A stretch of 64,000 nucleotides of DNA, taken from positions 95,390,241 through 95,454,240 of the forward strand of contig NC_092879.1 of the NCBI RefSeq assembly GCF_028372415.1, written 5' to 3'. Source of the DNA: Notamacropus eugenii. Taxonomy: Eukaryota > Chordata > Mammalia > Diprotodontia > Macropodidae. A program made the translations under genes and the position numbers. A model generated the notes under the pieces. It was not told the origin of the DNA. It did no database searches and saw only the letters and a list, made by a program, of their open reading frames with translations. This document shows, one piece after another, positions 55,236 through 64,000 of this stretch; position 1 is the first letter of the stretch, and each line of letters starts with the position of its first letter.

Positions 55236-57109
55236 AGAAATGACCATAGTGATCTTGTGTTTGATAAGTAAAATGAAAAAATCTAAACTTTTGATACAAT
55301 AACCAGAAAACTGGGAAGTGGTTTGGCAGAAACTAGGCATAAACCATACACCAAAAGAAAATCAAAATGGGTAGATGATTTAAACATAAAGGGCAATACC
55401 ATAAGCAAATGAGGGGAGTGTGGAGTAGTACACTTGTCAAATCTATGGATAAGGGAAGAATTTATTACCAAATGAGATAAAGAGTATTGTGGGATATAAA
55501 ATAGATAATTTTGATTACATTGAATTTAAAAGTTTTTGCACAACCAAGATCAGAAGGAAAGCAGAAAACTGGGGGAATTTTTTTAAAGTAATATTTTATT
55601 TTCCCCCTAATTACTTGTAAAAACAATTTTTAACATTTGTTGGTTTTTTTTTTAAAGTTTTGAGTTCCAAATTCTATCCCTTCCTCCCTCCACTCCTTCC
55701 TTCCTGACAGAGCAAACAGTCTCATATAGGCTATATGTGGCAATCATGTAAAACATTTCTATATTACTCATTTTGTGCAAGACTCAGAAAGAAAGAAAGT
55801 GAAAAATAGTATGCTTCAGTCTGTATTCAGACAACATCAGATCTTTCTCTGGAGGCAGATAGCAATTTTTATCATGAATCCTTTGGGATTGTCTTGAATC
55901 ATTGCACTGCTGAGAATAGCTAAGTCATTCACAGTGCTTCATCATACAGTATAGTTCATACTGTGTATAATGGTCTCCTGGTTCTGCTTGCTTTAGTTTA
56001 TATGACTTCTTGTAAGTCTTTCTAGGTTTTTCTGATTCCATCACAAACATATGCCACAACTTATTCAGCTTTTCCCCAGCTGATGGGCATCCCCTTGATT
56101 TCCAGTTCTTCACCATCCCAAAAAAAGGTGATATAAATATTTTTCTTGTTCAAAATTTTTACAGTAAGTTTCTCTGATAAAGGCCTCATTTCTTAAATAC
56201 ATAGAGAATGGAATCAAATGTATAAGAATACAAGTCATTCCCCAATTGATAAATGATCTAAAAATATGAGCGGGCAGTTTTCAGAAGAAAAAATAAAAGA
56301 TCTATAGTCACATGAAAAGAAATACTCTAAGCTGCTACTGACTAGAGAAATGCAAATTAAAACAACTGAGGTACCAAAAGTGACAAATGTTGGAGTTGTG
56401 GGAAAATTGGGACACTAATGCATTTTTGGTGGAATTGTAAACTGAACCAAGCATTCTGGAGAACAATTTGGAATTATGCCTAAAAGGCTACAAAACTGTG
56501 CATATCTTTTGACCCAGCAATACTAGAGATTTTTTAAAAAGGAAAAGGACCTATATGTACAAAAATATTTGTAGCAGCTCATATTGTGGTGGCAAAGAAT
56601 TAGAAATTGAGATGATGTTCATCACTTGGAGAATGGCTGAACAAGTTGTGGTATATCTTGTGATGGAATACTATTGTATTGATTTGCATTTGTATTGATG
56701 CAAAGTGAAGTGAACAGAACCAGGAGAATAGTATACACAGTAGCAGTGATATTGCATGATCAATTATGAATGACAACTCTTCTCAGCAATACAGTGATCC
56801 AAGACAATTCCAAAGGACCCGAGATGAAAACTGCAATCCACTTCTAGAGAAAGAACTGATGGAGTCTGAGTGCAGATGGAAGCAGACTTTTTGAACTTTT
56901 TAAAATTTTTCTTGCTTTTCTTTTCTGCATTTCCTTTCACAACATGACTAATATGGAAATGTTTTACATGATTGTACATGTATAATCTTTATCAAATGGC
57001 TTGCCGTCTCAGTGAGGGGAATGAGGAAATTGTAACTCAAAATTGTAAATAACGAAGGTTAAAATTTGTTTTTACATTTAATTGGAAAAAATGAAATATT
57101 AAAATTTAA
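55236..57109 (+). mobile_element. L1 ORF2 3' part and 3' UTR, inserted in L2
   Basis: Sense L1. 55236-55582 encodes the region with 'ttgaatttaaaagtttttgc', and 56154-57109 holds the C-terminus, the 'gcaatacagtgatccaagac' block and the terminal 'gtaaataacgaaggtt' with an A-rich end. Diverged flanking repeats lie at 55220-55235 and 57110-57126 and share AAAGAA and TATTTGA. It is interrupted by a second L1. Confidence 0.75.
55583..56153 (-). mobile_element. L1 3' end nested inside the other L1, antisense
   Basis: 5'-truncated, minus-strand. An A tail (T-rich 55583-55600) is followed by the 3' UTR and the ORF2 C-terminus (MVKNWKSRGCPSAGEKLNKL at 56116-56057). It splits the sense L1 at a site with a short AATTTTT repeat at both ends (55576-55582 and 56154-56160). 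Confidence 0.75.
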
Positions 57110-57344
57110 AAAGAATATGTATTTGATCTTAGAGTTAACAGAGAGTCATAGTTTATCGAGAAGAGAAGTAATAGGATCATACTTGTGATTTAGGGGAAAA
57201 TCACTGGAGTAGCTACATGGAGGATGAACTGGAGAAGGGGGAAGACTGGAGTCAAGGAGACCAATTAGGAGGTTATTCCAACAGTTGAAGCTGAAGGTGA
57301 TGAGGATATAAACTAAATTGGTGACTACATGAATACAGGGAATA

Positions 57345-58010
57345 AGTCCAACATGTTTGGTAGATAGAGTATTAAGTGTTTACTATGTAACAGACATGGT
57401 TCTATGAGCTGAGAAAACATGCAAGCAAGCAAAGGACAGTCCTTACCCTTGAAGAGCTTACATTGCAATGGAGGGAAGACATCACATAAAAGGGAGTTGG
57501 AAAAAGGCAGAGGAGGGGTGGACTGGGATACTCCAACAAGGACAAAGTGGAAAAGTTCAGAGAGTAAGGAGCTGAGTCGGGAGAGAAGTGGGCAGCATAG
57601 ATAGTTTGGCTTCTTCACTAAATGGTGCTAAGCAGGCACTCACCAGAGGATGGGTCATATGCTTCGAGGCACCTTTAAGGTGAGAAGGCTGTTGGCCAAA
57701 AGGTGGAAGAGGAATTTTGTAGGGGAAGAAAGAAAGCTTGGCAGTTGGTGGGTTGTATGAAGAAAAGGTGTGTGGGAGAGAGGGGAGTTGAAGATAATGG
57801 CAAAATTGCAAACTGGAGCTTGGGTGACCTGAATGATGGTGGGAGATAGAGACATTTGGAGGAAGGAAGGGTTTAGTGGAGAAAGAGAATGAATTCTGTT
57901 TTGGCCATGCTGGGTTTGAGATGACTATGAGCTATCTCGTTTGAAATGCCCACTGGGCAGTCAGAGATGTGGGCCTGGACCTCAGGGGAGAGGTGAGGGC
58001 TGGATTTATA
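57345..58010 (-). mobile_element. L2-type copy, antisense
   Basis: 'tattaagtgtttactatgta', 'cttgaagagcttacattgca', 'gttcagagagtaaggagctg', 'atgctgggtttgagatgact' and 'gcccactgggcagtcagaga'. The middle matches 2936-3290. Confidence 0.65.
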
Positions 58011-58089
58011 CAGCTGACAGTTGGCAGCATAGCAGTCTTCATTAACATAAGGAGTCTCTTAGGTGAGGACACTTTATCAATGTGGGCCA

Positions 58090-58240
58090 GTCATTTATGG
58101 TCTTAGAGAGCTACACAAAACATTGGAACACTGTGAACTGCCCAGGGCCATGTGGTCATTGTGTGTTAGAGGTTAGATTTGAACGCAGGTCTTCCCAGCT
58201 CCAAGGCTAGCTCTCTACCCCCTGCGGCACTAGTTATTTA
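58090..58240 (-). mobile_element. MIR/THER SINE, antisense
   Basis: 'actgcccagggccatgtggt', 'gttagatttgaacgcaggtc' and the head over 'tctctaccccctgcggcact'. Confidence 0.7.
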
Positions 58241-58389
58241 TATAGAGAAAACATGTGGCACAGCTTTTTCAAGTGTGCTGATGTTGGGTGAACCCTCTGA
58301 GAGGACATGGGAAAATGGTCAGTCAGTGAAGCCTCGCATCCAGTGTTGCAGTTGAGTTCATGATGTAGGGCTGAGCATGCTGCTGCCAT

Positions 58390-58470
58390 GATAGAACTGG
58401 AAGACTCCTCAGAGGTCTAGTTCAACCTGCTCATTTTTACAGATGGGGAAACCGAAACTTACTGTTGGGA
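58390..58470 (-). mobile_element. MIR scrap, antisense
   Basis: 'atagaactggaagactcctc' followed by 'cagatggggaaaccgaaact'. Confidence 0.5.
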
Positions 58471-58794
58471 GCTGGTGGCAGTGCCACGCCTAAGCCTCCA
58501 GCTCTGCCACTTTATTTCCATTGGGCCTTAGGAGAAGCAATGTGCCAGGGTACACACTACTGCTGTAGTCTAGCATTGCCTAACCTTTGCTCTCCTCCTG
58601 AAGGCTGTTCTGACATGTTAGTAACCATTTCAAAGCTGGTTGGAAAATCTGGTCTGGTCTGTCTGGAATTCCTTTCACTGTTCCCAGGACAGAAACTTGA
58701 GACCTACACATTGGATGGGGAATATGTTGGTTGGTTCTTTCCCCATTAAAAATCCCTTTTGTTGGCTTCTGATGCTGAAAACATAGGACTTGAA

Positions 58795-58930
58795 AAGGCA
58801 GCATAGTCCAGTGAAAAAGTGTTGGATTTAGAGGCAGAGGGCCTGAGTTCAAATCACAACTTTATTTTCCAGGGCCTCAGTTTGCTCATCTTTAAAGATC
58901 GATCTCCATTCTTGTTCTGTGATCCTCAGA
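58795..58930 (+). mobile_element. MIR SINE, sense
   Basis: 'ggcagcatagtccagtgaaa', 'gggcctgagttcaaatcaca' and 'cctcagtttgctcatcttta'. Confidence 0.7.
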
Positions 58931-58934
58931 GAGC

Positions 58935-59042
58935 TCTCTGAGGGCAGGGGTTCTTCACTTTGTTTTTGTACCTCTAGTGCATAATGTCTTTGTACCTCTA
59001 AGCATAATGCCTTACATATAGTAAGCACTTAGTGAATTGAAT
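58935..59042 (+). mobile_element. L2 3' terminus, sense, internally duplicated
   Basis: 'ctctgagggcaggggttctt', then 'tttgtacctctagtgcataa' and 'tttgtacctctaagcataat' give a short local duplication before 'catatagtaagcacttag'. Confidence 0.65.
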
Positions 59043-59399
59043 CCTGTGATGTCTCTCTGAAGCATCTGGGTACAATATTGACAAATCATAAACCAAGAAA
59101 ATGAGGGCAGTGTGGTATAGTGGATGCAAATTCCCCTATGCCACTTTCTAGCTCTGTAACCATGGGCCAATCCTTTAACCTATCCAAACCTTAATCAACT
59201 AACTCAGATTACAAATCAACCTACCTCAGTAGAGAGTTCCCATCCCATGGAATCATAAGTCTTGGAGATATTGACATGCCCAGAAGACAGGAATTTATTT
59301 CTCTTCTTTACCTATTTTACTAACAAGTCTGTTTCTTTACATTCTTTAGAACAAGAAATTTCACTGCACAATTTCTTTAGGAAGACCTATCTAAAGTGC

Positions 59400-59515
59400 A
59401 AACAGGGCTCATCAAAGAGGCAAGGACTATCTTTCTCTACTTATATTTGTATTTCTAGCACTTAGCACAGTGCCCAGCATAGAGTAAGCACCTAATAAAG
59501 GCTTCCTCACTACAT
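59400..59515 (+). mobile_element. L2 3' terminus, sense
   Basis: 'gtatttctagcacttagcac', 'agtgcccagcatagagtaag' and 'cacctaataaaggcttcctc'. Confidence 0.7.
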
Positions 59516-60639
59516 CCAATCATTTCATTTCCAAGGTAACTCAGGTCCTTACAGGAGTCCAGCCTCTCCTTTCCCTAGATCACACATATGATTGTGCCAG
59601 GACTCTGGTAGCACCAGAACCAGACAGGAAATAGAGAGAGGGAGAAAGAGATCAAAGTTGGGCCAGAGGCCTACATGTAACAGTGGTCATAATATTAAAA
59701 AATTTTTTTCGAATCCAAATAGTCTCATATCTCTACAAATGCAAATGTTTTGGGGGAACAATGATGTGTCCTTCCTGGGAGCTAACTCTTCCTTCCAGAA
59801 GATTTTTCTCAATGTTTATCTCAAAACAGTCAGTCCAGTCAAGTCATCTTCTGATTGGCTGCCAATGAGCCCTATATAAAAGATGAATAGACTGACATGA
59901 CAGACTGAATGTACATTGCGGGCTGGTGAGAGTTAAACACTTCCAGGAAAAATTGGAACCCTAAGAGAGCTGTGATATTGCAGCTGCTGCTGCAAAGGCA
60001 AAATTGAGGCCAAAGAAAGAATGCTACTTTCTCTCCTCATTAATATTAAAAAACATGATCTAGAAATGAGTGGCAGTGAGAAGAGAACCAGATCTCCGTG
60101 TTGCATCTGATCTCATCTGCCCGCCAACGCAGTCAATGACATCGTTCGTTATGCTGTTTAGATCTACATAAGGAAAATCCATTCAGACAAACATATTTAA
60201 CCAATTCATTGTGTCAAAAAAAATCCCAAAACACTGAAGAGGAAACTAATTCTGCAAAATGAGAGATGGGTCTAAAAATCAAGAGAAATTTAAAAAAAAA
60301 AGGGAGGGGAAGAGAATGCTGCTCTGTCTGAGCTTTTCTTCACATATCCTACAGTTCATGACACAAAAAGAAACTGAGCCTCATCATTCTTTCCCTTTGG
60401 TACTTATGACCTGTATGGACCTCTGGCAAACCTCTCAGGAATCACCTGGTCCTTATTCCTAGTATAACAGATGGGTCAGAAGCTTTAAAGACCTTTCTAA
60501 GGAGTCAGGACCTTGCTCAGCATTACCACCTCAGTCACGTCTAGTCCTAAGAGTGACTGTGAGAAACCTTACCAGCCTCTTAGATGCATGCTTCGATGTA
60601 ATAAGCCTACATATGATTGAAGAGTTAGCTGTGTCTTTC
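59516..60639. other. Unassigned; possible conserved non-coding segment
   Basis: No repeat was recognised. Around 60085-60180 the sequence keeps CpGs (ccgccaacgc, atcgttcgtt) within AT-rich surroundings and is free of repeats, a look often seen in conserved enhancers. This is an impression, not an alignment. Confidence 0.3.
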
Positions 60640-60745
60640 ATAGACTGTATCTTATCTCAGCTGAGCTTCTCCAGCACATAGAATAGTACTTTTTAATAAT
60701 GCTCTGCACATAATAGGCAATGGATAAACTTTTGAAATTTTGTTT
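60640..60745 (+). mobile_element. L2 3' terminus, diverged
   Basis: 'gagcttctccagcacataga' and 'gctctgcacataataggcaa'. Confidence 0.45.
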
Positions 60746-60794
60746 TTATTCTTGTTCTTGTTTTAAAACTCTCAATGATGAGTCAAGTGTCTTC

Positions 60795-60812
60795 AAATGA
60801 AGCAATCACAAG
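60795..60812. repeat. Target-site duplication, left
   Basis: AAATGAAGCAATCACAAG, identical to 63277-63294. Confidence 0.9.
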
Positions 60813-61269
60813 GACAGAGCAGAAGCAGGGACCTGCTAGAGCTCTCTCTACAAACCCCTCAAAAAACCTGTTAAGAAATAACTCTAAACAAATTCTAGAG
60901 CAGGAGAAGCCACAAAATGACAGACTAAAGCTAATTGCCAGCCCAGAACAATCTCGAAAGTTGAGAGGAAAGTCTATTGCACTTGGCTGGGCGCAGGACA
61001 CAATTTGGCATGGGTCATACCAGCATGGACAGAGCTGGAAATGGTCTTAGGGGACTGAATTAGTAGGCAACTTCTGAGAAGTACAGGCTTCTCAATCCAC
61101 AAATGCTAAAGACAGCCTCCAAAGTCAGTGGGAAGTGTCTCTCACTTGGCTGAGAGGGGAGCGTGGTCTGGCCCCAGCCCCAGGGCACCTGCAGCCACTG
61201 GTGAAGTGGAGGCTGCTTCTGGAGACTTCCACTTGACAAAACTCAAAAGTCAAGTAATTGGTTGGGAAA

Positions 61270-61653
61270 ATGAGCAAACAGGGGAAAAATAAACAGACTA
61301 TAGATTCTTACTTTCTCATTGAAGAGGTATTTTCTTACAGCATCAGTGACGAGGAAGATCAAAACATACAGCCAGAAGAAAATAACAAAGCCAAAGCTCC
61401 TGCATCCAAAGCCTCTAAGAAAAATATGAGTTGATCTCAGGCCATGGAAGAGCTCAAAAAGTATTTTGAAAATCAAGTAAGAAAAGTAGAGGAAAAATTG
61501 GGAAGATAAATGAGAGTGATGCAAGAAAATCATGAAAAATGAGTTAATAGCTTGCTAAAGGAAAGCCAAAACAATGCTGAAGAAAATAACACCTTTAAAA
61601 TTAGACTAACCCAAATGGCAAAAGAGGACCAAAAGCTCCCTGAAGAAAATAAT
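61270..61653 (+). pseudogene. ORF1 N-terminal remnant of composite element
   Basis: The decayed start ('gggaaaatgagcaaacaggg') is followed by the coiled-coil region ('gccatggaagagctcaaaaa', 'gaggaaaaattgggaag'). Stops are present, and a deletion of about 90 bp relative to the 19-22 kb copy lies before 'ctccctgaagaaaat'. Confidence 0.65.
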
Positions 61654-62922
61654 TCTTTTTTTAAAAAAATATTTATTTATTTTTAGCCTTCAACATTCAT
61701 TTCCACAAGATTTTGAGTTCCGAATTTTCTCCCCATCTCTCCCCTCTTCCCACCCCAAGACAACATGCATTCTGATTACCCCTTCCCCCAATTTGCCCTT
61801 CCTTCTATCACACCCCTCCCTTCTCTTATCCCCATCCCCTCTATTTTCTTGGAGGGCAAGATAGATTTCTATACCCCATTGCCTGTATATCTTATTTCCC
61901 AGTTGCATGTAAAAATAATTTTTAACATTTGTTTTTAAAACGTTGAGTTCCAACTTCTCTCCTTCCCTCCCCAGCCATCCACACTGAGAAGGTAAGCAAT
62001 TCAATATAGATTATACATGTGTAGTTAGGCAAAAGGCTTCCATAAAAGTAATGTTGTGAAAGACTAGCTACATTTCCCTCCATCCTATCCTGCTGCCCAT
62101 TTATTCTATTCTTTCTTTTGACCCTATCTCTCCTCAAAAATGTTTACTTGTAATTACCTCCTCTTCCCATTTGCCCTCCCTTCTATGATCCCCTCCCCCC
62201 CACTTATCCCTTTCTCCCCTACTTTCTTGAAGTGTAAGATAAATTTTCATAGTAAATTGAGTATGCATGTTATTCCCTCCTTAAGCCAAATGTGTTGAGA
62301 ATAAGGTTCACTTTTTCCCTCTTACCTCCCCCCTCTTCCCTTCCATTAAAAAAGCTTTTTCTTGCCTCTTTTGTGTGAGAGATAATTTGCCCCACTCTAT
62401 TGCTCCCTTTTACCTCTCAATATATTCATCTCTCACCCCTTAATTTTATCCTTTTAGATGTCATCCTTTCCTATTCAACTCACCCTGTGTCCTCTGTCTA
62501 TATGGGTATAATCCCTCCAACAACCTAAATACTGAGAAAAGTCTCAAGAGTTACAAATATTATCTTTCCATGTAGGAATGTAAACAGTTCAGCTTTAGTA
62601 AGTCCTTTAGGATTTCTCTTTCCTGTTTACCTTTTCATGCTTCTCTTGATTCTTGTGTTTGAAAGTCAAATTTTTCTATTCAGCTCTGGTCTTTTCATCA
62701 AGAATGCTTGAAAGACCTCTATTTCATTGAATAACCTTTTTTTCCCTGAAGTATTACACTCAGTTTTTCTGGGTAGGTGATTCTTGGTTTTAATCCTAGT
62801 TCCTTTGACTTCTGGAATATCATATTCCAAGCCCTCTGATACCTCAATGTAGAAGCTGCTAGATCTTGTGTTATCCTGATTGTATTTCCACAATACTTGA
62901 ATTGTTTCTTTATGGCTGCTTG
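61654..62922 (-). mobile_element. HAL1 3' half, antisense, nested
   Basis: Minus strand: ORF1 C-terminus (FKYCGNTIRITQDLAASTLR and LKPRITYPEKLSVI at 62910-62750), then the same long 3' UTR as the copy at 19.5-20.5 kb and an A tail (T-rich 61654-61662). 5'-truncated within ORF1. No separate duplication was identified for it. Confidence 0.75.
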
Positions 62923-63276
62923 TAAAACTGAGTGTAATACTTCAGGGGAAAAAATGGTCATTCAATGAAATAGAGGTCTTTCAAGGATTCTTGACGAAAA
63001 ATGCTATCCATCCCCAGAGAAAGAACTGATGGACTCTGAATACGGATTGAAGCATATTTTTTTTACTTTATTTTTCTTGGAGTTTTATTTTGGTCCATGT
63101 TTTCTTTAACAGCATGACTAATATGGAAATATGTTTTGAATGACTACACATCAAATAGCTTGCCTTCTAAATGAGAGGTGTGTGGAGGGAGGGTGAGAAT
63201 TTGGAACTCAATTTTACATATGTTGAAAATTGTTTTTATATGTAATTGGGGGACAACCAAATACTAAATTTTAAAA

Positions 63277-63294
63277 AAATGAAGCAATCACAAG
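63277..63294. repeat. Target-site duplication, right
   Basis: AAATGAAGCAATCACAAG, identical to 60795-60812 and directly after the A-rich 3' end. Confidence 0.9.
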
Positions 63295-63439
63295 TAAGCC
63301 AGATAAGGACAAACATGGGGCTTAGTCCACTCTTGCTGATATCATGGGCTACATTCATGAATTCATTAGTCAATTGACCTCTTTGTATTTCTCCCCCTCC
63401 TTCCTCTGGGGAAAGAGATTACAGATTGGGGGTGAGGGA

Positions 63440-63620
63440 AGAATCTTAAGGGTCATATAGACCAACCTATCATTTTAGAGATGAGGAAACCTAAGACCTA
63501 GAGAATAACCTCTTTAGGTTACCTGTTAAGGTCACACACTCAGGAAGTGAAGAGGTAAGATTCAGATTGAGATCTAATTTCAAATCCAGAGTTCTTCCCA
63601 CTATATAACTTTGCCTTTCC
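63440..63620 (-). mobile_element. MIR SINE, antisense
   Basis: 'ttttagagatgaggaaacct', 'gttaaggtcacacactcagg' and 'aatttcaaatccagagttct'. Confidence 0.7.
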
Positions 63621-64000
63621 AGGAACAAGCCTAGTCTAAGCAGTTTTCATTAGGGTGGATACCCACTTGTTGTAAATATTGTAAAAGGGATTCTTGGTCA
63701 GATGTGAATTGGGCTAGATGGCCTTTGAGGCCCCTGTAAACTCTAAGGTTTGGGGATTCTGTGAAAACAACATGTATACCAGTCAACGACTACTGACTTC
63801 CTCATTTCAAGTCAGTTTTCTCACCCTGTCCATTATACACACCAGGCCAGACCAGTTTACCTCAAGTAGTATTATTTTTCATAGCAGAGTCTTACATATA
63901 ATAAGCACTCAGTAGAAATAGAAATAATTCATGTCATTCACTTCCCAAAATTTCTTTGAATTCCCCCTAGCTCCTTTCTCTCATGTGTTCTTTTCCCACC
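63621..64000. other. MIR and L2 scraps, otherwise unassigned
   Basis: 'gggctagatggcctttgagg' near 63710 is a MIR 3' scrap, and 'tacatataataagcactcag' near 63893 is an L2 terminus. The rest shows nothing. Confidence 0.4.

Larger units (their letters stand above)
54828..57300 (-). mobile_element. L2-type copy split by SINE and L1 insertions
   Basis: L2 sequence appears in pieces: 54828-54857 ('agcatttattaagtacttac'), 55108-55235 ('aactatgtgctgggcactgt', then 'tgtgaagggttttaaatgcc') and 57110-57300 ('tgtatttgatcttagagtta', 'gggaaaatcactggagtagc'). The joins match the continuous copies at 16.2 and 33.5 kb. Confidence 0.65.
60813..63276 (+). mobile_element. Composite HAL1/L1 insertion with inverted internal segment
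   Basis: An 18-bp perfect duplication, AAATGAAGCAATCACAAG, lies at 60795-60812 and 63277-63294. Between the copies: a sense HAL1 5' UTR and ORF1 start (60813-61653), an antisense HAL1 3' half (about 61654-62922), then sense ORF1 end joined to an L1-type 3' UTR (62923-63276) with a short A run. All lie within one target duplication, so the antisense part either inserted later or formed during integration. Confidence 0.75.

Noticed and set aside
1..64000. Endogenous retrovirus or other viral insertion
   Set aside because: No LTR pair, primer-binding site or gag/pol/env-like reading frames were recognised. The reverse-transcriptase remnants are of L1 and L2 type.

Overview
The window looks like mammalian, most probably marsupial, nuclear DNA. 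No complete protein-coding gene is visible. The sequence is dominated by interspersed repeats: LINE-1 and half-L1 (HAL1) copies, L2 3' ends in both orientations, MIR/CORE-type tRNA-derived SINEs, a (CAA)n-tailed SINE-like family present five times, and a hAT-type MITE. The marsupial call rests on L1 ORF1 peptides such as KRNKTIEGYFLGEQAF, on a SINE consensus of the type gggcagctaggtggcacagtggatagagc, and on the L2 subfamily. These are recalled from general knowledge and were not searched.

Layout. 1-5 kb: L2 pieces in both orientations, a MIR, a possible minus-strand exon (1249-1319) and a hAT MITE inside an L2 (4173-4334). 5.5-8.0 kb: a decayed plus-strand L1 ORF2. 8-19 kb: sparse SINEs and L2 pieces, a foldback SINE (9829-10247) and a second possible exon (12407-12527). 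19.4-22.4 kb: a minus-strand HAL1 (5' UTR, ORF1, 3' UTR, A tail, no ORF2) between perfect 17-bp target-site duplications. 26.3 kb: the best protein-coding candidate, a 101-bp minus-strand exon. 26.7-30.2 kb: an unusual C/A-rich block followed by a second HAL1 in plus orientation. 33-35 kb: L1 and L2 fragments. 37.7-39.2 kb: the only CpG island, with an E-box, GC boxes, a YY1-type site, a 24-G run and a tandem duplication. It is followed by splice-like sites and a polyadenylation signal at 44.89 kb that could define a plus-strand transcript. 39.6-43.9 kb: an internally deleted L1 between 13-bp direct repeats. 45-51 kb: more minus-strand L1/HAL1 remains. 54.8-57.3 kb: a three-level nest (L1 in L1 in L2). 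60.8-63.3 kb: a composite plus/minus HAL1/L1 insertion between 18-bp duplications.

How parts fit together. The repeats can be ordered by nesting. The CpG island is the natural promoter, either for the minus-strand exon candidates (26.3, 12.4 and 1.3 kb) or for the plus-strand transcript model, or for both. None of the exon candidates was recognised as a named gene. They rest on splice-site and reading-frame evidence only, and transcript or cross-species alignment would decide them.
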